Source: Phoronis ovalis (Eukaryota > Phoronida > Phoronidae). Taken from it: a stretch of 10,900 bases of DNA. Below, piece by piece: positions 1 to 7,243 of this stretch. The stretch covers positions 1-10,900 of the forward strand of contig JAOXYB010017818.1 in NCBI GenBank assembly GCA_028565635.1, read 5' to 3'. The translations under genes were made by a program, and so were the position numbers. Below the pieces are notes generated by a model. It was not told where the DNA came from. It did not search any database and saw nothing but the letters and a program-made list of their open reading frames with translations. Numbering within the stretch: the first letter of the stretch is position 1; every line of letters starts with the position of its first letter.

Positions 1-1
1 T

Positions 2-61
2 TACCACCGATATCCTGACAATTATCCTGGCAAGCAGGAGAAAAAATTAATCTTTAAATAG
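2..61 (+). CDS. possible 3' end of a terminal exon (partial, unidentified protein)
   Basis: Reading from base 2, 19 codons run without a stop to TAG at 59-61. The peptide begins YHRYPDNYPGKQEKK and ends LIFK. It is hydrophilic and charged, unlike the Phe/Ile/Cys-rich chance frames elsewhere, and the first 40 bases are about half G+C, well above the window average. It could be the C-terminal tail of a protein whose upstream part lies outside the window. Against this, 19 open codons at an edge are not improbable, the frame starting at base 3 is also open for 15 codons, and elevated GC continues past the stop to about base 115. I do not recognise the protein. No domain, signal peptide or membrane segment can be judged from so short a piece. 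Confidence 0.25.
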   Translation, partial: YHRYPDNYPGKQEKKLIFK

Positions 62-650
62 GGGCTCATCATGACATGGTCTACGGGTGTTATACTCTGA
101 GACTCCTGGTGGTAAATACTGGTTTTCTCTCATGTGCTGTAGAGTTTACAATTATGCAATTACCTACTGTGATTTCTACCATTTCTCTGCTTCGAAAGTT
201 AAAGTAGTTTAATTTGTGATACTAGCTGGAAATCTGTGAGTGCGAAATTTTGAGAATTGGTTTAAACATGTGAATTACTAGAAAGAGCTTGTATGATGCA
301 AGAGAAAATAATGCCTAAAAGGTTTCTTTGACTTGTATGAGAATGCTTGATTTTTCAATATGTTGCAAGCATGGCTGAGTGTCTTATTTTGTTGATGTGA
401 TTGGTGTGGATTTGTAGCTACTGTAAAATGAAAAAGAGGCCATCCCTATATCTATGTAATATATGGCTGCTAATTTCATGCAAGCGTGTTGTGAGTTACC
501 AACTTCGAAATTAATAAAATTCCTTAATGATACAATCATGCGTAAGCCAAATAATATCATAAAACAATTATTTCTTCCATGTGGCAATGTATGTGTCACC
601 CATTTGGAGATTATTAAAATTTCTAAACAGTGCAAGCAAACAATAAATAC
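62..650 (+). other. possible 3' UTR, otherwise plain non-coding DNA
   Basis: If the frame ending at 61 is real, this would be the start of its 3' UTR. The first AATAAA hexamers on the + strand are at 513-518 and 642-647, and either could be a poly(A) signal. Neither has a striking GU-rich tract behind it. The short open frames on both strands between about 384 and 683 overlap each other and look like chance. Nothing else is recognised. Confidence 0.25.
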
Positions 651-652
651 AT

Positions 653-673
653 GAAACAGGAAACAGGAAACAC
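653..673. repeat. short tandem repeat, (GAAACAG)x3
   Basis: Three tandem heptamers of GAAACAG, the last ending in C instead of G. It is a minor simple repeat lying just after the AATAAA at 642-647. Confidence 0.8.
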
Positions 674-1099
674 CTGCACACACCTTCGACTGTACACAAC
701 TTCATCATTTTATGATTCTAATTGGCAGATACACAGTCTTTGCTGAAGCAAGATGGTTTGTGCTTACATACCTGTTTTTTCAAAAACAAGTCCTGTGGGC
801 AACCTTTCAGATGTTTTCTGGTGCTGAACTTATGGAAAGGTGAATTCTCTTGGAAAGGGTTGTTGATGTACTAAGAGACACCAACACTCGAAGTGCAATT
901 TAAAACTCAAAAGGGTTCAATCACAATTCCAAGAAGAGTTGTATAATCAACTTTCAATGCACACAATCAAAATTAAGTGGTAGAAATGCATTGCAAAAGT
1001 AACATAAAAACTCCAAAAATACGTACCACTGATTGCAATTAATAATTGAGCAGGCAATGAAAGCTTGCCCATGGGAATTCTGTTTGAAAGATTTCAGGT
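674..1099. other. non-coding, nothing recognised
   Basis: AT-rich unique-looking sequence. A short stem, GGCAA...TTGCC, occurs near 1053-1070. No gene, RNA or repeat is supported. Confidence 0.6.
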
Positions 1100-1293
1100 A
1101 ATATGGCCAGCAGGCCTGCCAACCAGTATGGATTAGCCGTATATAGTACGGATTTGGACACAAAATACGGGAGTACGAATAAGGGTGATTTGAGTATGAT
1201 TTTGTGAATCTTTCAGATTTTATTTGTATTTTGCTTACGAAAAAACTTGAACCTCATGAACTAATCTGTTTAATGCATCCAAGCGTATTTAAG

Positions 1294-1363
1294 AGGAGAA
1301 ATGTGATTGGTTTATATTCAGTGAATATATATTTAGAAACAATACGAACCAATCAAAACTCCT
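1294..1363. repeat. nested imperfect palindrome
   Basis: Outer arms AGGAG (1294-1298) and CTCCT (1359-1363) are complementary, as are the next arms TGATTGGTT (1304-1312) and AACCAATCA (1347-1355). Immediately inside the left arm, TATATTCA-G-TGAATATA (1313-1329) is a separate perfect palindrome with one central base. The 17 bases at 1330-1346 are unpaired. The two inverted CCAAT motifs are part of the arms. It lies inside the possible transposon and may be a structural part of it. Confidence 0.7.
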
Positions 1364-1666
1364 GTAGCTTTTGATAATGACTGGAAGCAGTTATCCCAGA
1401 GGATAGCTCCTGTTCGAAAATCCCCTATTTGTCCACGACCCTTTCAAAATTCATGGACCACACAGTGAATAAAAAATCTTCCATGTCGGATAGTGATCAG
1501 ACAATATTTCTATATTTACCTGAATAACTGTATACCAATTCATAATCCTTAAGATTACACAGAATCTTCGTTTGCTACAAATTCTCGGGACAATGTTACC
1601 CACAGGTCCAGGTCATTCATATGTTAACATGTCATCGCATAGTCGAAAACCTCGACTGCCATTAAG

Positions 1667-1719
1667 AATATGAATTTGCATTGCAAAATATGAATTTCAA
1701 AGGCCCAGAATATGAATTT
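1667..1719. repeat. three-copy AATATGAATTT repeat, 20-22 bp period
   Basis: The 11-mer AATATGAATTT occurs exactly at 1667-1677, 1687-1697 and 1709-1719. It is followed by GC in the first and third copies. The intervals are 20 and 22 bp. It sits just inside the right-hand inverted end at 1731-1740, as short subterminal repeats often do in DNA transposons. Confidence 0.85.
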
Positions 1720-1760
1720 GCTCTCAGGGAGGTTGGCAGGTCTGGGCCAGGGGCATATTT

Positions 1761-2060
1761 TATAGGGTTAATTATTATTAATATTGGAAAACTCTGGTAA
1801 AACAAACAAAAATGACTGTTACACAAAAACCTGTATTCTGGAAACATTAAAACTCATTAAAAGTTTTTGGAAAGAAATTTGGCATGAAATTATTTTAATG
1901 AAGAAAAGTCATGATTACAGTTCTCTCCATATAAGCCCTAAATATATATATATCTTAACCAAGCAATATACTGTAGTGACATGCACCCAAATGATAATCA
2001 AACTGAATGGTACATGTTATTGATATATGACATGTTTCAATTCCCAGTTGAGACTTGCAC
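1761..2060. other. non-coding, nothing recognised
   Basis: AT-rich sequence with a short alternating AT run near 1940-1953. An open frame of 79 codons spans 1784-2023 on the + strand. Its translation is low-complexity Lys, Ile, Thr and Tyr with no recognisable domain, so it is not called as a gene. Confidence 0.5.
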
Positions 2061-2087
2061 AGTAACTTACTTTTGTTTCAAGTTACT
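2061..2087. repeat. hairpin with 8 bp perfect stem
   Basis: AGTAACTT (2061-2068) and AAGTTACT (2080-2087) are perfectly complementary around an 11-base loop. A run of six T follows (2087-2092). In a eukaryotic context this is not evidence of a terminator. Confidence 0.65.
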
Positions 2088-2177
2088 TTTTTAGCTAAAC
2101 TACCACAGTACTAAACAACAATGCAACAACTCTTCCAGGATTAAGGATTGCAGGTGTAGTGGTAGAAAAGTGATGAA

Positions 2178-2224
2178 GAAGTATTAAATGTCTCAAAACT
2201 TGAAGACAAAACATTTAATACTTC
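2178..2224. repeat. hairpin with 14 bp perfect stem
   Basis: GAAGTATTAAATGT (2178-2191) and ACATTTAATACTTC (2211-2224) are perfectly complementary around a 19-base loop. Within the loop region, TGTCT (2189-2193) can instead pair with AGACA (2204-2208), so the tip has two possible folds. Outside the perfect stem the flanks pair only patchily. The size is compatible with a small foldback element or a microRNA-like precursor, but no known mature microRNA was recognised. Confidence 0.75.
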
Positions 2225-2340
2225 AGAAGCATTATATAGTGCAAGGCATTAAGTAATAGCAGCCTTGTCTGTTATGTTGGGCTGAAAGAGGCTCCGGCTT
2301 TATAAACGAGCTTTTCTCATTTTTATGCCCATCTCACGTA

Positions 2341-2459
2341 TTTAGTACAGGTCATAGGGCAGGTCACTTAAGTTTTACCCAGATTACTTCGAATATGGCC
2401 GACTGGCAGTCATGTTGTTCTTGAGAGGGCATGTCACATTTCGTCAGTTGCGGGAAAGA
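2341..2459. repeat. diverged tandem duplication, copy A
   Basis: This is the first copy of a unit repeated at 2508-2627 with a period near 168 bp. Shared blocks in the same order are ACAGGTCA (2347-2354), GATTAC (2382-2387), ATATGGCYGACTGG (2393-2406), CATGTT (2411-2416), GAGAGGGCA (2423-2431) and GAAAGA (2454-2459). This copy carries four extra bases after GATTAC. It is visibly more GC-rich than its surroundings. It does not translate into a continuous protein. Confidence 0.85.
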
Positions 2460-2507
2460 CTAGTGACCATGTTTTGTACGTTATTGTACTTCAATAACAG
2501 CTTTACT

Positions 2508-2627
2508 CAGTAAATACAGGTCAAGGCATGAGTTAGATATACTTTTGAACTGGATTACAATATGGCTGACTGGTGACCATGTTTGTCCCCGAGAGGGCAC
2601 GTTAGGTTGCGCCGCTTTTCAGAAAGA
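2508..2627. repeat. diverged tandem duplication, copy B
   Basis: This is the second copy of the unit at 2341-2459. Matching blocks are ACAGGTCA (2516-2523), GATTAC (2553-2558), ATATGGCTGACTGG (2560-2573), CATGTT (2578-2583), GAGAGGGCA (2591-2599) and GAAAGA (2622-2627). Offsets from copy A are 167-171 bp throughout. A further partial match, TAGTGACCATGTTTTGT at 2461-2477, resembles TGGTGACCATGTTTGT in this copy, so the array may once have had more units. The style resembles dispersed repeats of marine invertebrates, but the family is not identified. Confidence 0.85.
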
Positions 2628-3839
2628 TGAACCGATAACTGACTGGATGATTCAAGAGTGTATTCATGAAGGCCATAGGTTGATGGGGATATTGTAAAAG
2701 TGGGTTCATCTTCGCTCTCTAGTCGAGGAGAGTAAATAAGTTATTAGTTCAGGCAAGATCAGGTGTAGGTATGAGACATTTTTATCTTTTTTGTGACAAG
2801 ACAGAGTATTCCACAAATTATTATTAGATAATATGTTACTATTAAGGTGGATAACAAATCGATGGTATGCGCTTATATATGCCATGAGTGTAATGTTAAT
2901 TGTTACATCTATTACTGCTCTGACTGGTAGAAATGATGTTCAAAAGATGGTCAAGTTGGAAACTTCAATAATATAGAGTGATTGTTATAAAAAAAGATCA
3001 ATTTTCCAATAAACTGGCAAAATATAACATAATATTTAATTGTAAAGTAAACATTTGTGGCAACTTCATGACATTATCTTGAGAGGTACAATTTAAAATA
3101 ACTAACACTTTTAGAGGTACAACAACTATTACTATACACAGCGCTGATGTTTTTTAAAATCACAGATGTAATTTTAAAGTACAGATATTAGTATCTTTTT
3201 AATGCATTATTTTAATAACATGAAACCTTAAAAAAGTATTTAGATATAACATGTGGGTAGTACTTGTCATTTTTAAATAACACCTGGCAAGTGCTTTTTG
3301 AATTGTTTTATAGGGACATATTCAAATTTAAATTCTATCATCACTCACACACCCTTCAGTCTATAATTTACCAATAGGATTGAGTTGTACACCGTTGAGG
3401 GATATAAAAACACTGCATTTGGAAATTCTTTACCTGTTATGAACAATAGAACTATCTTAATAATTATTATCCCTTGTAAAAGACACTAAAATTAATTACT
3501 TCCTTAACTTCAGTCTTCGGATGCATATGTGGTTAACTTTAAGGGGTATGTCGTATTTATTGTGGAAGTGATCCAGCTATAAAGAGAACCAAAGTCCTTG
3601 CTGATATTAATATTAAGCAGGCATTTCTCAGTTTAGAGATTGTACAATGTAGAAAATACTTGATTGATTAATCTGTCTATTATTAAGCTTAAATATATAC
3701 ACATGTTTCTACTTTCATTTATTAATTACTAATTGTTATATAATTTATCGAAGTACTTGGGTCAGTGTCAGATAAGTGTGTAAGATAAAAATATTTTATT
3801 TTTAAGAAAATAACAAAATTTCTTATTATAATAAATTAA
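2628..3839. other. long AT-rich non-coding stretch
   Basis: About 1.2 kb with frequent stops in all frames. No open frame, RNA gene or repeat unit stands out. AATAAA-type hexamers occur (for example near 3008), as expected by chance at this composition. Confidence 0.6.
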
Positions 3840-3911
3840 AAGGCATATAAAGTTCAACTATCAAAGGAACATTAGGAAGTTGGATATGCAATAAAAAAGG
3901 AAGGCATATAA
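3840..3911. repeat. paired 11-mer AAGGCATATAA, 61 bp apart
   Basis: AAGGCATATAA occurs exactly at 3840-3850 and 3901-3911. It lies immediately before the 56 bp duplication and may be the decayed edge of the same repeat cluster. Confidence 0.6.
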
Positions 3912-3922
3912 GTTTGTTTTGA

Positions 3923-4030
3923 AAACTTTCCTTCAGAAAATATTATTTATTATTTTCTTTAGAAAATTATTTATATTTAAACTTTCTTTCAGATAATGTT
4001 ATTTATTATTTTAGAAAATTATTTATCATT
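3923..4030. repeat. 56 bp AT-rich tandem duplication with AU-rich elements
   Basis: Copy one (3923-3978) and copy two (3979-about 4030) both start AAACTTTC, continue through TTCAGA and TTATTTATTATTTT, and end AGAAAATTATTTAT. Copy two lacks four bases before AGAAAA, so the late offset is 52 bp. The unit contains the AU-rich nonamer TTATTTATT at 3943-3951 and 3999-4007, and TTATTTATA at 3967-3975. In RNA of this strand these would match the UUAUUUAWW instability element. Whether the region is transcribed is unknown. Confidence 0.85.
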
Positions 4031-4081
4031 ATTTTATAGCTCAGGATTTCCTGTATAACTATTTCTTATTGGTTACATTGT

Positions 4082-4100
4082 AATAAAGTGTTTTTATGAT
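4082..4100 (+). promoter_or_regulatory. possible poly(A) signal with GU-rich tail
   Basis: AATAAA at 4082-4087 is followed directly by GTGTTTTTATGATG, a U/GU-rich stretch of the kind found downstream of cleavage sites. It lies about 50-140 bp after the AU-rich duplication. No upstream gene is demonstrable, so this could be chance. Confidence 0.2.
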
Positions 4101-4969
4101 GTCAAGGAAATAACAACCAAACAATAACTTATAATTGTGATGACACTTTGACAGATTGTGCTACCATTGTGCTCATGGCTGTTCTGTGCCTCCCAGTTTT
4201 CTGTGTTTCACGAAATTATATTTTATTTTGCCATACATATTTTGGCAAGTTATCAATTTTTAAAGTACTCAGTGAAACTTGCTACAGAATGCTATTATAC
4301 AAATATAGAAATTGAATTAAATAGGCCTGCAATTTACAGCAGTACTAACTAGTATAGCAATTTATCAGCGAGTAATAGGTTTTTGAATATAATTACTGTC
4401 TCCAGATTGTGTATGATTGGCCTGTTATGAAAACATTCTTGTCTTTCTTCACATGATGATAAACTCAATTCAACTCGAAAGATTTCAATTATCCATTTAC
4501 AAAATAGATGTAGCAATTTTTCTCAACACAGATAACTATTTAACAAATTTAACATTTCATAAAGCAAGTAAAGCTGCACTCAACAATGATGCAAGGTGAG
4601 AACGGCATACTCAGGTGTCAGGTTAGTAGCTAGCTCACACTGTTTAACATTTCAAGTTGACTTGTGTAGATGGGTTTTCAGGATTGCTTTTGAATAGTTG
4701 GAATTGGATGCTATAGTTCAGATGTTACTGTCATTTGTTTAAGAAAAAAAATATAATTCTTGTATGCTGAATAGCAACATAGGATTTACTTATTATTTGT
4801 TAATAATATTAACAGACTAAATCAGATATTTATACTGCCAGTAGTTCTAGGTTTATAAGTGTTTGTACTACCAATAAAGGGCTACTGGTCCGTAAATTGA
4901 TAACTTACAGAAGAAATGAGATGAGCATAACGAATTATGTGTTTTCATGCAAAAACGTCTTTTAGTCGT
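4101..4969. other. AT-rich non-coding stretch
   Basis: Open frames of 64 codons (4158-4352) and 60 codons (4417-4599) on the + strand have compositions dominated by Leu, Ile, Phe, Asn and Tyr and no recognisable motif. They are read as chance. Nothing else is recognised. Confidence 0.55.
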
Positions 4970-5041
4970 AGCCTGCTAATTCATTTAGCATGCACCCGAC
5001 ACCGTATGTGTCTGCTACTAGGCCTTATTCAAATGCAATTG
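4970..5041 (-). repeat. diverged inverted repeat, left arm
   Basis: Read on the minus strand this arm contains, in order, CAATTGCAT (5041-5033), ATACGG (5007-5002), ATGCTA (4991-4986) and TTAGCAGGCT (4979-4970). The arm at 5290-5364 has the same words in the same order on the plus strand. The distance from the start of ATACGG to the start of TTAGCAGGCT is 28 bases in both arms. Confidence 0.6.
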
Positions 5042-5289
5042 AAATTATCATTTATAGCTGCTTTAATACAATACATGTTTTGTTTGCCACTGAATAAAAT
5101 TAACAGAACAGACTGTAAATTAATCATAAGGCTATGTTTGAAAAATTAGCTACATAAGACAAAAAAAACGACCTAGTCCAAATATTTATTTTTTTCATAT
5201 TTCATTATAACAATTATCATACTTTTGGCAAAAAATATGTTTCTTAGCAAAAGAATGATAGATTTGAATTTTATCTGTTAACTGATGTC
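5042..5289. other. spacer between inverted arms, nothing recognised
   Basis: About 250 bp of AT-rich sequence. It includes AATAAA near 5093 and a T-rich run near 5188-5194. No transposase-like frame is present. Confidence 0.5.
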
Positions 5290-5364
5290 CAATTAGCATA
5301 TTGTTACCATGGTCGCTACATACCAAATACGGACGGAACATAAATGCTAGAGTTTTAGCAGGCT
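5290..5364 (+). repeat. diverged inverted repeat, right arm
   Basis: This arm contains CAATTAGCAT (5290-5299), ATACGG (5327-5332), ATGCTA (5344-5349) and TTAGCAGGCT (5355-5364), and is the inverted partner of 4970-5041. Together the arms could be the ends of a decayed foldback element of about 395 bp, or two inverted copies of a short dispersed repeat. Confidence 0.6.
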
Positions 5365-5963
5365 GTGAACTATATTGAGTAGTTTTTTTAGCTTCCAATC
5401 AATGATTTTTAATTATTTTATGTGCCATTTGAATTAATAGAGGCAATCAAAACTAGTATTGCACATCCGGACTGCTTTGGACCTAGATATTGTACATATT
5501 TAAAGTAAACTTTCCTGTTAAACCAGGAGGCATACCGTCCGACGAAGTTTTTAGTCGAGTGTTTGATCACTTTTGAACAATATCAGTTACTATTCAATGA
5601 CTGTTCTGTAGGTGCATATGAACTATATAAATACAATCACATCATAAACTGGAAAAAAATGGCAAAAATTAGAAAAAATATGTTCCAATCGCTCAAAAGC
5701 ACAGTTTGCCTAGTTCCGCAAGCATGATGACATGGAGACAAATATTTCTACATTGCAACCTATTTAAAAGGTATTTATTAGATTCACCTTTATACAACAA
5801 ATAACACTGGTAAGAATATACCTCCTCACGGTGCAATTTTGTGATCAATAAAGGCAAATGTTGTTGCACTACATGGCTATGAATTGCATCAAAACAATTC
5901 TTCTTTTTTTCATTAAACCTGCCTTACAAATGCTGTCTGTGCACAGTATATGGCATAAGGATA
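5365..5963. other. AT-rich non-coding stretch
   Basis: No gene is seen. AATAAAGG near 5849 resembles a poly(A) hexamer without supporting context. A CCGTCCGACG segment near 5537-5546 stands out for its CpGs but matches nothing recognised. Confidence 0.55.
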
Positions 5964-6111
5964 CAATTGATTTTCCCATCCACCACAATAGTAATGTATT
6001 GCCTTCTAGTAAATAGACTGTTTGTGGAAAATTCTGTTCAGTCACAAATAAAGGTAGGCCTGTCTAATGCCTACTCTCGATTTTTCATGCAGTCTTAACC
6101 AATTAACTTTT
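5964..6111. repeat. diverged direct repeat, copy 1
   Basis: This segment is related to 6609-6757 at an offset of 642-646 bp. Shared blocks are CAATT (5964-5968), TTTTCCCATCCAC (5971-5983), CAAT with TAAT (5986-5995), CAGTCACA (6039-6046), GCCTAC (6069-6074), TTTTTYATGC (6081-6090) and CCAATWAACTTTT (6099-6111). The matches are strong in these blocks and poor between them, so the copies are old. It has no coding capacity. Confidence 0.75.
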
Positions 6112-6608
6112 GTGTGAACTCTTTCAACTGACCACTAAGTGGAATTAGTGAGAAATATACAAGACACTAGCCAACTCACCATGCTTGGATATAATCCCTT
6201 CAATTTTTGATAATATAAAAAAAAGGTTTTGAACTGTATTTTTCAAATTGTGATTCTCACTTTGTGCGAAATTATATCCACTTCCAAATTAGAGATGTCC
6301 CTGTGGCTGCCCACGGGCCAAAAGAAAAGGAAAAGAAAAAATGCTAATTAATATGCTCGCCAGACTATATTCGGCCTATGCAGTTGTAACCATGGCTGCA
6401 ATTGGTTATCTAAGGCCAACTTAATAAGCAACCTCTGTTAGATGAAAGTAGCAGTTTTTGTGAAATTTTGGCAGATTTTCATGCTAGAATCTCAAGTTTA
6501 AATGTCTAGTTACATTTACTAGCACAATTGATCTGTTTTGGTTGTATGGTACACGTTGATAAGTTTGAGCTTGGCCCCCCAAGTCAACAACAAGTTGGTA
6601 TTAGTACG
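6112..6608. other. non-coding spacer with a purine run and a weak hairpin
   Basis: A 22-base all-purine run on the + strand lies at 6320-6341. At 6373-6417, GGCCT/AGGCC and TAACCA (6387-6392)/TGGTTA (6403-6408) can pair, separated by unequal internal loops. Otherwise nothing is recognised. Confidence 0.5.
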
Positions 6609-6757
6609 CAATTAGTTTTCCCATCCACTTCAATGATAATTAAGATTGTTATACTATCTTCTCTGATCAAGTTTTTTTTCCAGTCACAGATCAACTATGA
6701 GATAATTAATTATAGCCTACAATTAATTTTTTATGCTGGAATGGCCAATAAACTTTT
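6609..6757. repeat. diverged direct repeat, copy 2
   Basis: This is the second copy of the unit at 5964-6111. Blocks are CAATT (6609-6613), TTTTCCCATCCAC (6616-6628), CAAT with TAAT (6631-6640), CAGTCACA (6681-6688), GCCTAC (6715-6720), TTTTTTATGC (6727-6736) and CCAATAAACTTTT (6745-6757). The 102-codon open frame at 6528-6836 crosses this repeat. Since copy 1 has no equivalent frame and the peptide is Ile/Leu/Phe-rich, it is not treated as a gene. Confidence 0.75.
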
Positions 6758-7207
6758 TCTATTAATAATATATATAGTACATTGCAGGTTACTGGTGAAT
6801 CTTGACCCAACTCTCTGCAGGTTTTCTCTCCATTAAAGAATACAAAGAAGGCATTTTCTATCTCAGATTTTGTCAATTTAAGCAAACTTACGCTCGTTTT
6901 TAAATTAAATTGATGAACACGGCCAACCCCAATTATGCCAAATTTACTGTACAACTCAATCAAATGTATTTACAGCATTATAATAAGTTCATATGATTGT
7001 GGAATTTAATGGTAATTTGTATTTATCAGATATGGTAAAAATTAGTAAGCTTACAGTATTTCTGGGATCTTGAGTATTTATTGGTAGATTTCTGCCAGTT
7101 TTCCATTGATTTTATGAGACTCCAACTATTAATACTTCATATTCGTATTTACTTATTAACGGAATACTGAAGTAGGTGTGAGCTGTGCAAATTAGCATGG
7201 TGATTCG
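6758..7207. other. AT-rich non-coding stretch
   Basis: An 85-codon minus-strand open frame at 6706-6963 overlaps the plus-strand frame at 6528-6836 and has no recognisable motif. No gene is supported. Confidence 0.55.
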
Positions 7208-7243
7208 TACGGGCCCGTAGATATTTATTCTTGCCGACGGCAA
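7208..7243. repeat. two adjacent GC-rich palindromes
   Basis: TACGGGCCCGTA (7208-7219) is a perfect 12 bp palindrome. TTGCCG-A-CGGCAA (7231-7243) follows 11 bases later and is a perfect 6 bp inverted repeat with one central base. Both contain CpGs in otherwise AT-rich DNA. They could bind dimeric factors or be remnants of an inserted element. Confidence 0.7.

Larger units (their letters stand above)
1100..1760. mobile_element. possible decayed transposon with inverted ends
   Basis: CCTGCCAACC at 1115-1124 has its exact reverse complement, GGTTGGCAGG, at 1731-1740. The similarity continues outward on both sides: the left flank reads ATATGGCCAGCAGG and the right, reversed, reads ATATGCCCCTGGCCCAGA, each joining the shared decamer. 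Inside each end are short repeating units about 20 and 22 bp apart, one set starting AGTAYGGATT near 1125-1166 and the other AATATGAATTT at 1667-1719. This suggests a non-autonomous element of about 660 bp with terminal inverted repeats of roughly 25 bp, or two oppositely oriented insertions of one family. No transposase frame and no clear target-site duplication were seen, so the class cannot be named. Confidence 0.45.

Noticed and set aside
1-116. TTACCACC at 1-8 and GGTGGTAA at 109-116 as terminal inverted repeats of a small element.
   Set aside because: Only eight bases match, one arm lies at the artificial window edge, and no similarity extends inward.
384-683. A 99-codon minus-strand open frame with a hydrophobic start.
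   Set aside because: It overlaps a 63-codon plus-strand frame, has no recognisable motif, and its Cys/Phe/Ile/Leu/Ser-rich composition is what AT-rich non-coding DNA yields.
1411-1425. TGTTCGAAAATCCCC and GGGTTCAATCAC (about 914-925) as Pol III B-box candidates for a tRNA or SINE.
   Set aside because: The conserved final C of the B box is missing in both, no A box lies upstream, and no cloverleaf can be drawn.
2301-2306. TATAAA just upstream of the 168 bp repeat, as a possible promoter.
   Set aside because: No open frame or transcript evidence lies downstream, and the hexamer is common in AT-rich DNA.
6402-6412. TTGGTTATCTA resembles part of the microRNA miR-9.
   Set aside because: The match covers only 11 internal bases. 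The seed region at the 5' side differs (AATTGG rather than the expected CTTTGG), and the opposite arm of the local hairpin does not pair with this stretch as a miR-9 precursor would.
6528-6836. A 102-codon open frame on the + strand, the longest in the window.
   Set aside because: It crosses a diverged repeat whose other copy has no equivalent frame. The peptide is Ile/Leu/Phe-rich without a recognisable domain, and it overlaps an opposite-strand open frame. At this base composition such a length is plausible by chance.
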